Below, piece after piece: positions 6,069-12,459 of a stretch of 12,459 nt of DNA. Location of the stretch: NCBI GenBank assembly GCA_016209665.1, contig JACQVT010000014.1, forward strand, positions 1 through 12,459, in the 5' to 3' direction. This stretch comes from Planctomycetota bacterium (GTDB taxonomy: Bacteria > Planctomycetota > Phycisphaerae > UBA1845 > PWPN01). The notes under the pieces are model-generated. The model did no database searches. It had not been told where the DNA came from and saw only the letters and a list, made by a program, of their open reading frames with translations. Every line of letters begins with the position of its first letter. The first letter of the stretch is position 1. Made by a program: the position numbers and the translations under genes.

Positions 6069-7304
6069 ATGTGTGATTCAGCAGTCGTTCGTCCTCGGAT
6101 GCGGCCGGTCGAGGCGTTCCCGGTTGAGCACGAAGGCGAGCAGATGGTCCTCGTTCAGGATCCCTGCGGGCTGGCCGACGCCGCTCTGGTGGTGTCGCCC
6201 GCGGGTTTCTTCGTCGTCGCCCACTTCGACGGCGAGCACGACCTGGAGCAGGTCCGCTCGGCGTTCGCGTCGCGGTTCGGCGACGAGCTGCCGAGCGAGC
6301 AGCTCGACCGGATGATCGAGCAACTCGACCTGGCCCACTACCTGGACAGCGACCGGTTCGCGGAGTTTTATCGGTCGCTGGTGGACGCCTATCGGGCGGC
6401 CCCGGCCCGTACGTCGCGCGACGCCGCGTCGTTCGGGGCCGAGGAGGACGGCCTGCCCGCGACGCTGGATCGGATGCTCGACGGCTGCCGCACGGACACA
6501 CGATCGGTCGACGGCCGCCGGCTCGCCGGGCTGGTGGCCCCGCACCTGGACTATGCCCGCGGCGGTCTATGCTACGCGGCGGCCTACCGGACACTGAGCA
6601 AGGCGGGCGCGATCGAGCGAGTGGTGGTCCTCGGCACGAACCACTTCGGGCGAGCCGCTTCCGTCGTCGCCACGGGCAAAGATTTCGAGACACCGCTCGG
6701 CGTGACTCGAACCGACCGGGCGTTCCTTCATCGGCTGCGCGACCGTTGCGGCGTCGATCTCTGCGCGCATGAGTTCGACCACCAGCGGGAACACTCGGTG
6801 GAACTGCAAGTCCTGGTCTTGCAGCATCTGTTCGGTCCGGCGGCGTTCGAGATCGTGCCGATTCTGTGCCACGACCCCTGCGGTCCGGACGGCGCCGGGC
6901 CGGGCGACGGCGTCGGTGTAGCTTTGGACGTATTTGGCAAGGCGCTGGGCGACCTCATCCAGGACGACCCCCGACGGACGTTGATCGTCGCCGGCGCCGA
7001 CTTGAGCCACTTCGGCTTGCGGTTTGGCGACCAATGCGATCTGGATGCGACGTTCCTGGCCGAGGTCGAACACAAGGATCGCGAGGCGCTGGGAGCGGTG
7101 GTGGCCGGCCGGTCGGACCTGTTCATCGAGGGGGTCCGCGACCGCGGCAACGACACCCGGATTTGCAGCATCGGCTGCATTTACGCCCTGATGACGGCGC
7201 TGCCCGGGGCCCGGCCCGAATTGCTGCGATACCACCAGGCGGTGGACCGCGACAGCGGCACCGCGGTAAGCTGCTCGGCAATCGCCCTGTGGCAGCCGAG
7301 CTGA
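6069..7304 (+). CDS. MEMO-family protein (AmmeMemoRadiSam system protein B type) with extra N-terminal domain
   Basis: This 411-residue protein belongs to the MEMO1 family, related in fold to extradiol-type dioxygenases, with a mononuclear metal site. Seen here are H159 (LVAPHLDYARGG), H192 (VLGTNHFG), EHSVELQVLVLQHL, D311 and H314 (GADLSHFG), and C366 (DTRICSIG). These correspond to the His, His, Asp/His and Cys site described in human MEMO1. Residues 1 to about 130 (including LVQDPCGLADAALVVSP and a helical AHFDGEHDLEQVRSAF) are an additional domain, perhaps winged-helix or PqqD-like. In many bacteria this family lies with AMMECR1 and radical-SAM genes; neither is seen here. The ATG at 6069 is chosen because CGGGG lies 6 nt upstream and the sequence from there is family-like. 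An in-frame GTG at 6018 has no ribosome binding site and would cross a leader hairpin. The enzymatic role is unknown. Confidence 0.85.
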   Translation: MCDSAVVRPRMRPVEAFPVEHEGEQMVLVQDPCGLADAALVVSPAGFFVVAHFDGEHDLEQVRSAFASRFGDELPSEQLDRMIEQLDLAHYLDSDRFAEFYRSLVDAYRAAPARTSRDAASFGAEEDGLPATLDRMLDGCRTDTRSVDGRRLAGLVAPHLDYARGGLCYAAAYRTLSKAGAIERVVVLGTNHFGRAASVVATGKDFETPLGVTRTDRAFLHRLRDRCGVDLCAHEFDHQREHSVELQVLVLQHLFGPAAFEIVPILCHDPCGPDGAGPGDGVGVALDVFGKALGDLIQDDPRRTLIVAGADLSHFGLRFGDQCDLDATFLAEVEHKDREALGAVVAGRSDLFIEGVRDRGNDTRICSIGCIYALMTALPGARPELLRYHQAVDRDSGTAVSCSAIALWQPS

Positions 7305-7411
7305 CCGCGGCGACCCCTGACCGGCCGCGGTTGCCTCGGCGACCAACGGCGGCACAGCCGCGCGGCGTGTCAAGGGCGACCACCCGGCAACCGGCGCGAG
7401 CAACCTGCGGC

Positions 7412-8527
7412 ATGGACCCCACATCCCGATACGCGGCACTCATCTCCGGGCGGACGCGAGGCGCGGGCGCCGGCATGGCCCGAGGCGGACTCCGCGTGTT
7501 GGCGTTCCTGTACGGTCGGGTGATGGCCGTCCGCAACGCCTACTACGACACGTGGGCCATGCCACAATGGCTCGACGTGCCGGTGATTTCGGTGGGTAAC
7601 TTGACGGTGGGGGGCACGGGCAAGACGCCGATGACCGTCTGGCTGTGCGAGCGGCTGCTGGCCCGCGGCCGCAAGCCCGCCGTGCTCAGCCGGGGCTACC
7701 GTGCGAGCGAGGAGGGGATCGCCGACGAGCTGCTGGTGATCTCGCGACAGGTTCCCAAGGCGGTGGCCGTGGCCCACGCCGACCGGGCTCGGGCGGGACG
7801 CCTGGCAATCGAGCAGTACCAGGTCCGCTCGGCGATCCTCGACGACGGCTTCCAGCATCGTCGGCTGGGCCGCGACCTGGACATCGTGCTGGTGGATGCG
7901 ACTCGGCCGTTCGGCTATGGCTACATCCTGCCCCGTGGATTGCTGCGCGAACGCATCGGCGGCATCCGCCGGGCCGACGCGGTCGTCATCACGCGGTGCG
8001 ATCAGGCCGATCCGGATGAGATCGACGCCATCACCAGAGCCATCCGCGAGTGGGCCCGCGACGTGCCGATCGTCCGGGCGGTCCACGAGCCGGCCGGCTT
8101 CACCGATCTCGCGGGCCGATCGGTGGATAAGCCGCGAGCCACGCGGCCCGGATGTGTCGCCGGCATCGCCCGGCCGGATGCGTTCGTCCGCACCCTTGCC
8201 GGCCTGGGCCTGGCCCCGGTTGCGAGCACGTTCTATCCCGATCATCATGCGTACTCGACGGCTGAGGTGGAATCGCTCGCCGGTTGGATCCGCGAGCAGC
8301 GGCTCGACTGCCTGCTGACCACCGAGAAGGACGCGGTCAAGCTGGCCCGGCTGAACGCGGACTGGCCGGTGCCGGTGGTCTGCATCGCCGTTCGCATGAG
8401 GATGCTGGCGAACGGTGAGGCCGTCCTGGACCGGCTGATCGATCGGATGCTGCGCGAGCATGAGGAGCCCACCGAGGGCCAGGAGATGGACACCGATGGC
8501 CAGGAAAGCCAAGGCCGCCAGGGGTAG
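7412..8527 (+). CDS. lpxK: Tetraacyldisaccharide 4'-kinase (lipid A 4'-kinase)
   Basis: LpxK transfers the gamma phosphate of ATP to the 4' position of tetraacyldisaccharide-1-phosphate to make lipid IVA, at the inner face of the cytoplasmic membrane. The 371 residues show the family in order: a membrane-associating helix region (about 22-45), RNAYYD, the Walker A loop VGNLTVGGTGKTP with K71, SRGY (93-96), DDGFQHRRL (144-152), DATRPFGYGYILPRGLLRE (162-180), DHHAYS (277-282) and TTEKDAVKL (303-311). Length is slightly above the usual 320-350 because of a charged, Glu/Gln-rich tail after about 350. That tail overlaps the next gene by 32 bp. The ATG at 7412 has a weak ribosome binding site, but the residues after it (YAALISGRTRG) are typical of the N-terminus of the family. 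A 107-bp gap separates it from the MEMO gene, with which it may share a transcript. Confidence 0.95.
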   Translation: MDPTSRYAALISGRTRGAGAGMARGGLRVLAFLYGRVMAVRNAYYDTWAMPQWLDVPVISVGNLTVGGTGKTPMTVWLCERLLARGRKPAVLSRGYRASEEGIADELLVISRQVPKAVAVAHADRARAGRLAIEQYQVRSAILDDGFQHRRLGRDLDIVLVDATRPFGYGYILPRGLLRERIGGIRRADAVVITRCDQADPDEIDAITRAIREWARDVPIVRAVHEPAGFTDLAGRSVDKPRATRPGCVAGIARPDAFVRTLAGLGLAPVASTFYPDHHAYSTAEVESLAGWIREQRLDCLLTTEKDAVKLARLNADWPVPVVCIAVRMRMLANGEAVLDRLIDRMLREHEEPTEGQEMDTDGQESQGRQG

Positions 8528-9548
8528 CAAACACAAGCCGCCTGCCCGCGGCGCCCGGCGCGCCGCCGGCGAGGTTTCGCGGGTCGCCCCCGAGAGCCCG
8601 ACGCCGGTCGATCTATGCCGTCTGACCCTGCACTCGGTGCGCGACCGCGGCCACATCTCACAGATCGAGGCGTTTGCCGCTTCGCCTCCGCGCGGTGCGA
8701 GCTTCGCCGAGTGGCTGGAGTCGTTGCCGACGTTCCTGGGTGTCAAGCGATTGCGGGCGGCGGTGGATGCCATTGTCGCCGCCCGCCGGGCGGGCAAACC
8801 CGTCGCGATGGCGATGGGCGGCCACGTGATCAAGGTCGGCTGCGGTCCGATCATGATCGACCTGATGCGGCGGGGGGTGGTTACCGCCATCGCCTGTCAC
8901 GGGGCCACCGCCATCCACGACGTCGAGGTCGCGATGATCGGAGCGACCAGCGAGGACGTGGCTGACACCATCCGCGACGGCCGGTTCGGCATGGTCCGCG
9001 AGACGATGGAGTTTTTCGCGGACGCCGCCGGCCTCGCCGCCCGCGAGGATATTGGCTGCGGCCGGGCGATCGGCCGGCTCGTCCGGGAACGGGCATTCCC
9101 GCACGCCGATTACAGCGTACTGGCCGCGGCGGACGAACTCGGCCTGCCCGCGACCGTGCACGTCGCGATCGGCACGGACACTGTCCACATGTCACCCGAC
9201 ATGGACGGCGCCGCCCTCGGGGCCGCGACCCTGCGCGATTTCCGCACGCTGTGCGGCGTGGTCGCGGCGATGGGGGATGAGGAGGGAATGGCCGGCGGCG
9301 TGTGGTGCAACGTCGGCTCGGCCGTGCTGCTGCCCGAGGTATTCCTCAAGGCCGTCGCGGTGGCTCGGAATCTGGGGGCCAATCTCGACAAACTGACGAC
9401 CGTCAACCTCGACATGCTGCGGCACTATCGCCCGGCCCGGAACGTCGTCGGCCGGCCCGTCACCCCTGGCCGCGGCCACGACCTGGCCGGACACCACGAA
9501 ATCCTCCTCCCGCTGCTGCGCCAGGCGATCATCGAGCAGTGGCCGTGA
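8496..9548 (+). CDS. Conserved protein resembling deoxyhypusine synthase
   Basis: This 350-residue protein starts with a Lys/Arg-rich, probably disordered stretch (about 1-35). A compact domain of Rossmann-like character follows: MAMGGHVIKVGCGPIMIDLM (106-125), ITAIHDVEVAMIGATSEDV-type segment (about 139-155), DGRFGMVRETMEFF (161-174), GTDTVHMSPDMDGAALGAAT (226-245), NVGSAVLLPEVFLKAV (272-287) and GHHEILLPLL (332-341). This order recalls bacterial proteins annotated as deoxyhypusine-synthase family (NAD-dependent transfer of an aminobutyl group). Eukaryotic and archaeal enzymes use a catalytic Lys in a motif like EAVSWGK, which is not visible here. Bacteria also lack eIF5A, the substrate, so function is unknown. 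The ATG at 8496 has AGGAG 10 nt upstream. A first in-frame ATG at 8460 lies deeper in lpxK. The 32-bp overlap with lpxK suggests coupled expression. Confidence 0.6.
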   Translation: MARKAKAARGSKHKPPARGARRAAGEVSRVAPESPTPVDLCRLTLHSVRDRGHISQIEAFAASPPRGASFAEWLESLPTFLGVKRLRAAVDAIVAARRAGKPVAMAMGGHVIKVGCGPIMIDLMRRGVVTAIACHGATAIHDVEVAMIGATSEDVADTIRDGRFGMVRETMEFFADAAGLAAREDIGCGRAIGRLVRERAFPHADYSVLAAADELGLPATVHVAIGTDTVHMSPDMDGAALGAATLRDFRTLCGVVAAMGDEEGMAGGVWCNVGSAVLLPEVFLKAVAVARNLGANLDKLTTVNLDMLRHYRPARNVVGRPVTPGRGHDLAGHHEILLPLLRQAIIEQWP

Positions 9549-9570
9549 CCTCTCGTTATAGCAGTTTCAG

Positions 9571-9603
9571 AAAAAGCGTAGCGTCCGGCGCCCTCGCCGG
9601 ACG
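9571..9603 (-). terminator. Intrinsic terminator of the dtd transcript
   Basis: Read on the minus strand, a perfect 9-bp stem CGTCCGGCG/CGCCGGACG with a 4-nt loop (9603-9582) is followed, after 6 nt, by five T (9575-9571) and a further T-containing stretch. It lies about 100 bp beyond the dtd stop and is in the right orientation. On the plus strand no T-run follows the stem, so it would not terminate the deoxyhypusine-synthase-like gene in the same way. Confidence 0.55.
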
Positions 9604-9660
9604 TCTTCTGGTAGCCGCGGCGCAGCGACCGGCGGGGGCGCGGGCCGCTACAGAAGACGT
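9582..9660. repeat. Compound inverted-repeat cluster (REP-like)
   Basis: Two overlapping palindromes fill the space between convergent genes. The first is 9582-9603 (perfect 9-bp stem, loop CCCT). The second joins ACGTCTTCTG at 9601-9610 with CAGAAGACGT at 9651-9660 (perfect 10 bp). It continues with TAGC/GCTA after one bulged G, enclosing about 30 nt of very GC-rich sequence. The two share bases 9601-9603, so the folds are mutually exclusive. This architecture resembles dispersed REP/BIME-type elements. Only one copy is in the window, so repetition in the genome is unknown. Confidence 0.5.
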
Positions 9661-9705
9661 TGAGTTGCCGCAGTCCCGGTTGCCCGCGTTCCAGAGACCG
9701 CAAGG

Positions 9706-10155
9706 TCAGAACGTCCGCTTGGAGTCCAGCAGGATGCAAATGGGGCCGTCGTTCACGCTGGCCACGTCTATGTGGGCCCGGAACACGCCGCGGGCAACGG
9801 TCAGGCCCGTGCGCCCCAGCGCATCACACAGCTCGCGATACAGTTGCTCCGCCAGATCGGGCCGGGCGGCGGCGTCGAAGGAGGGACGCCGGCCCTTGCG
9901 GGCGTCGCCCTGCAGCGAGAACGCGCTGATGACCAGGATGCCGCCCCCGACCTCCCGCACGCTGCGGTTCATCTTGCCCGCGTCGTCGTTGAAGATCCGC
10001 AGGTTGGGGATCTTGTCGAGCATGTACTGGACGTCCGACGGCCCGTCGTCGGCCGCGACGCCCAGGTAGACGAGCAGCCCCGGCCCGATCGCGCCCACGA
10101 CCGCACCGTCGACCGTCACCGATGCCTCGCAAACCCGCTGAACGGCCGCCCGCAT
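9706..10155 (-). CDS. dtd: D-aminoacyl-tRNA deacylase
   Basis: DTD hydrolyses D-amino acids (and mischarged glycine) from tRNA in the cytoplasm, acting as a dimer. The 149 residues match the usual length of about 145-150. Family features include MRAAVQRVCEASVTV, NLRIFNDDAGKMNRSV, GDARKGRRPSF and ARGVFRAHIDV. The two active-site motifs are altered. The usual SQFT is SAFS (S77-A78-F79-S80), and the Gly-cisPro motif NxGPxT is N135-D-G137-P138-I-C140, so the Gly-Pro pair that screens chirality is retained. The ATG at 10155 has GAGG at 10164-10161, 5 nt upstream and overlapping the stop region of the WYL regulator gene 7 nt away. The two genes are therefore probably co-transcribed and translationally coupled. 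An intrinsic terminator follows. Confidence 0.92.
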   Translation of the reverse strand: MRAAVQRVCEASVTVDGAVVGAIGPGLLVYLGVAADDGPSDVQYMLDKIPNLRIFNDDAGKMNRSVREVGGGILVISAFSLQGDARKGRRPSFDAAARPDLAEQLYRELCDALGRTGLTVARGVFRAHIDVASVNDGPICILLDSKRTF

Positions 10156-10162
10156 AACGTCC

Positions 10163-11134
10163 TCACGTGCCGTATGTATGACCCATTGCGACCACGTGCT
10201 CGGCCACCAGATCCCGCAGCTCGGCCGGCGCCTCGACCTCCGCCTCCTTGCCGTAGCCCAGCACCCACCAGACGATCTCCAGAAGCCCGTCCACCCGAGC
10301 CTCGAACCGCAGCGAGCCGTCCGCGAGCCGCTGCACCTGCTGCGTGGGGTGCCAGAGCACCTCCTCGACGTTGCCCGCCACCCGCGGCGAGAACCTGACT
10401 CGCACGCCATATTCCCGGTCGCCGCGGATCATCTGCCAGGCGTTGCCGAAGTACCGCGCGAGATCGAAGTCCGGGTCCGGATCGAACGGCTCGCCCGTGG
10501 GCCGGGCGGCCAGAACGCGGTCCAGCTTGAACGTTCGCACCTCGCCGTGGGCCTCGCTGAACCCGATGACGTACCAGGCCCGGGCGATGAACGTCAGCCG
10601 GTAAGGGCGCAGCGTCACGCTAATGTCCCGGCCCTCGTGGAACGACTCGTAGGTGATCGCGGTCTTCTCGCGGTGGTAAGCGGCCTGCCAGATGCAGTCG
10701 AACGTCCTGCCCAGCCGCGACACGTCGGCGGTGGGGGTCGAGCGGTAGGCGACCGCCTCCACCACGCTGCCGCAGTAGTCCTGTATCTCGCGGGGCAGAA
10801 TGCTCTCGATCTTCATCATCGCCGTGGCGATGGCGTCGTGGTTGGGCAGCGGCGCCGCCGTCCCCTGCTTGTGGACCAGCGTCATCAGCCCGAGGACCTC
10901 GGACAACGTCAGGTTGACCGGCGGAAGAAAGAAACTCTGCTCGATCTGATAGACGCGCCGGGCCCCATCGTATTTGACGGGGATGCCCACTTGCTTGAGG
11001 AGGCTCAAATCGCGGAACAGCGTGCGGCGGCTGGCCGGCACGGCGGCCGCCAGTTCGTCGGCCGTGAAGCCCTTGCCGGTCTGCAAGACCGTGACCAGCT
11101 TCAGCAGGCGATGGATGCGTTCGGGCGCCTTCAC
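10163..11134 (-). CDS. WYL-domain transcriptional regulator (DeoR-type HTH)
   Basis: This 323-residue cytoplasmic protein has an N-terminal winged helix-turn-helix at about 5-60 (RIHRLLKLVTVLQTGKGFTADELAAAV, with RRTLFRDLSLLKQVGIPVKYD as recognition helix and wing). A linker with helices follows, then a WYL domain at about 140-220 (KTAITYESFHEG, TLRPYRLTFIARAWYVIGFSE, in which the WYV sequence stands for the eponymous W-Y-L), and a WCX-like C-terminal part (about 245-320). Proteins of this family bind nucleic-acid-derived or nucleotide-like ligands and regulate varied genes, often stress or defence related; no target can be deduced here. The start is GTG at 11134 with GGGGAG 5 nt upstream. 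The 60-bp gap to the upstream membrane-protein gene contains a G8 run on this strand. dtd follows 7 bp downstream. Confidence 0.85.
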   Translation of the reverse strand: MKAPERIHRLLKLVTVLQTGKGFTADELAAAVPASRRTLFRDLSLLKQVGIPVKYDGARRVYQIEQSFFLPPVNLTLSEVLGLMTLVHKQGTAAPLPNHDAIATAMMKIESILPREIQDYCGSVVEAVAYRSTPTADVSRLGRTFDCIWQAAYHREKTAITYESFHEGRDISVTLRPYRLTFIARAWYVIGFSEAHGEVRTFKLDRVLAARPTGEPFDPDPDFDLARYFGNAWQMIRGDREYGVRVRFSPRVAGNVEEVLWHPTQQVQRLADGSLRFEARVDGLLEIVWWVLGYGKEAEVEAPAELRDLVAEHVVAMGHTYGT

Positions 11135-11194
11135 GCCGACTCCCCACGAAAGGACACTGGCCCCCCCCGCGGCACCGGCGATGGTGCGAAAGGC

Positions 11195-12459
11195 TCACCC
11201 CCGCCGCCAGGTCCAGACCGCCGCCGCCGCGCACACCAGCGTCAACACGATGAAGCGCCGCGGACCCGTCAGCGCGGCCGCCAGCAGGTACACGGCGGCG
11301 AGGATTCCGAACGTCGCCGGGACCACCCACGGGGGCATCGACCGTGAACCCACCAGGGTCGCGCCGGCGATCGCCGCCACCGGCGCGAGCAACGCTCCGC
11401 CGACGTAGGCCGGCTCGACGAAGGGCGTCCACCTCCGGCGTCGGCCGCACAGATGCGCTGCCACCAGCAGCGCCGCGGCCGCTCCCGCCAGCAGCAGCGG
11501 CCAGTACCGGAGGAAACCTACGTACAGCGCCGTGCCCGTCAGACGCACCACGACGAACGCAACCGTCGAGACGGCGGCGAAACTCGCCAGCCACGCGAGG
11601 GTCGCCTTGCCCGTCCGCACGGCCACCCACGTCAGGCTCACCACCAGCGTTCCCTCGGCCAGCAGGCCCCAAAGACACCGCCGGACCGAATCGTCCTGCA
11701 CGTACACGAACGACAGCTTGGGCCAGAACGCCAGGTGGATCGCGACCAGTACCCCGATCGTCGCCAGCAGAAAGCTCACCCGCCGACACGGGCGGATCAG
11801 TCGCCCGGCCGTCGTCCACGCCCGGCCGGCGTCGAGCTGCTGGTGCCACACCTCCGCCAGCCAGTGCCAGAACGCGGTCATGACGGCCAAGCCCAGGACC
11901 GCCCGGCTGAAGACCGCCCCGAAGTACTCCGCCCGGCTCGCCGAGATCTCCGGCGTGTTCACCATCAGCACCGCCAGCACGCCCAGCGTGATCAGCCCCA
12001 GCCCGGCATCCGCGTAATCCTCGTGCCAGCGCCGGGCAGCCAGGGCCAACATCGCGCCGCCCGACATGAAGGCCGCCGCCGGCGTCAGCGGCGAGACGAT
12101 CAACATGCTGCCCAGCACCATCACCATCGCCGCCACGATGCCCGCGCTGTACCCGAAGCCGGGCCAGGGCGGCGGCGGCCGCAACAGGTTGTCCAGCCGG
12201 TCCGGCCAGGCCGCCACCCGCCAATGATGGGCCAGCCGCCCCGCGATGCAGGTGAAGCCGGTCATGGCGAACGAAGCCCCGGCGACAAACGGGCTCACCC
12301 AGTCCACTGCCACCTCGCGCGAGATGCCGCCCACCGCCCGGACCACCGTCGCCGGTATCTGCAGGGCGGCCCACAGCGACATGAAGACCATCAGCCACAT
12401 CAACGCCGTCATCAGGGCGCCGTTGCCCGTTCGCCACCAGGCGACGAGCGCCGCCACCG
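11195..12459 (-). CDS. Polytopic inner-membrane protein (partial, 5' end outside window)
   Basis: The frame is open from the right edge of the window to a TGA at 11197-11195, about 420 residues. A GTG at 12457-12455 exists but has only 2 nt before it, so the true start may lie outside. The sequence holds roughly 12-13 hydrophobic segments, for example ALMTALMWLMVFMSLWAAL, AGIVAAMVMVLGSMLIV, LLAGAAAALLVAAHLC and a C-terminal FIVLTLVCAAAAVWTW ending in Arg-Arg. Short loops are Arg- and Pro-rich. No conserved signature of a transporter, ligase or respiratory subunit was recognised, so no function is given. It is followed by the WYL regulator on the same strand after 60 bp and may be in one operon with it. 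Confidence 0.7.
   Translation of the reverse strand, partial: VAALVAWWRTGNGALMTALMWLMVFMSLWAALQIPATVVRAVGGISREVAVDWVSPFVAGASFAMTGFTCIAGRLAHHWRVAAWPDRLDNLLRPPPPWPGFGYSAGIVAAMVMVLGSMLIVSPLTPAAAFMSGGAMLALAARRWHEDYADAGLGLITLGVLAVLMVNTPEISASRAEYFGAVFSRAVLGLAVMTAFWHWLAEVWHQQLDAGRAWTTAGRLIRPCRRVSFLLATIGVLVAIHLAFWPKLSFVYVQDDSVRRCLWGLLAEGTLVVSLTWVAVRTGKATLAWLASFAAVSTVAFVVVRLTGTALYVGFLRYWPLLLAGAAAALLVAAHLCGRRRRWTPFVEPAYVGGALLAPVAAIAGATLVGSRSMPPWVVPATFGILAAVYLLAAALTGPRRFIVLTLVCAAAAVWTWRRG

Noticed and set aside
7370..8890. 506-codon minus-strand frame
   Set aside because: It is antisense to lpxK, which is unambiguous.
10620..12437. 605-codon minus-strand frame spanning two genes
   Set aside because: It runs out of frame through the membrane protein and WYL regulator genes, both of which have convincing proteins in other frames.

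Overview
The window is GC-rich throughout and looks like chromosomal DNA of a Gram-negative bacterium. The mix of a lipid A kinase, a very large secreted glycosidase-like protein, a sialidase remnant, a MEMO-family protein and a WYL regulator suggests a planctomycete or relative. That placement is an inference from gene content and style; no rRNA or other marker is present.

Left part (1-1852): the 3' end of an unidentified gene runs in from the left edge. It is followed by a tyrosine integrase on the + strand with a complete catalytic set but one extra residue in its HxxR box. The last 130 residues or so of the integrase are unlike the family. This tail crosses a strong hairpin (1684-1718) and a tRNA T-arm-like motif (about 1738-1763). 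The reading is that an integrated element lies to the left and ends at about 1740-1765.

Middle left (1839-5686, - strand): a secreted 1134-residue protein with a six-hairpin glycosidase-like region follows a truncated exo-sialidase ORF, the two joined by an ATGA overlap. Only the signal peptide and about the first 100 residues of the sialidase survive. This looks like the decayed remains of a glycan-degrading operon. It converges on the integrase with a 14-bp tail-to-tail overlap.

Centre (5687-6068): a 382-nt divergent intergenic region rich in stem-loops, including a GGAA-capped hairpin with an additional outer stem and two small hairpins just before the MEMO gene.

Right centre (6069-9548, + strand): a MEMO-family protein with an extra N-terminal domain, LpxK (lipid A 4'-kinase), and a protein resembling deoxyhypusine synthase. 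The last two overlap. LpxK shows that the cell makes lipid A, hence has an LPS-type outer membrane. The other two are conserved proteins of poorly known role in bacteria.

Right (9571-12459, - strand): a polytopic membrane protein enters from the right edge, followed by a WYL-domain regulator and D-aminoacyl-tRNA deacylase (dtd), whose ribosome binding site overlaps the regulator's stop region. The dtd and deoxyhypusine-synthase-like genes converge on a compound inverted-repeat cluster (9582-9660); part of it reads as an intrinsic terminator for dtd.

No CRISPR array, rRNA or complete tRNA was found. The most promising items for follow-up are the integrase/attachment region, the truncated sialidase coupled to the unassigned glycosidase, the structured 5' region of the MEMO gene, and the repeat cluster after dtd.
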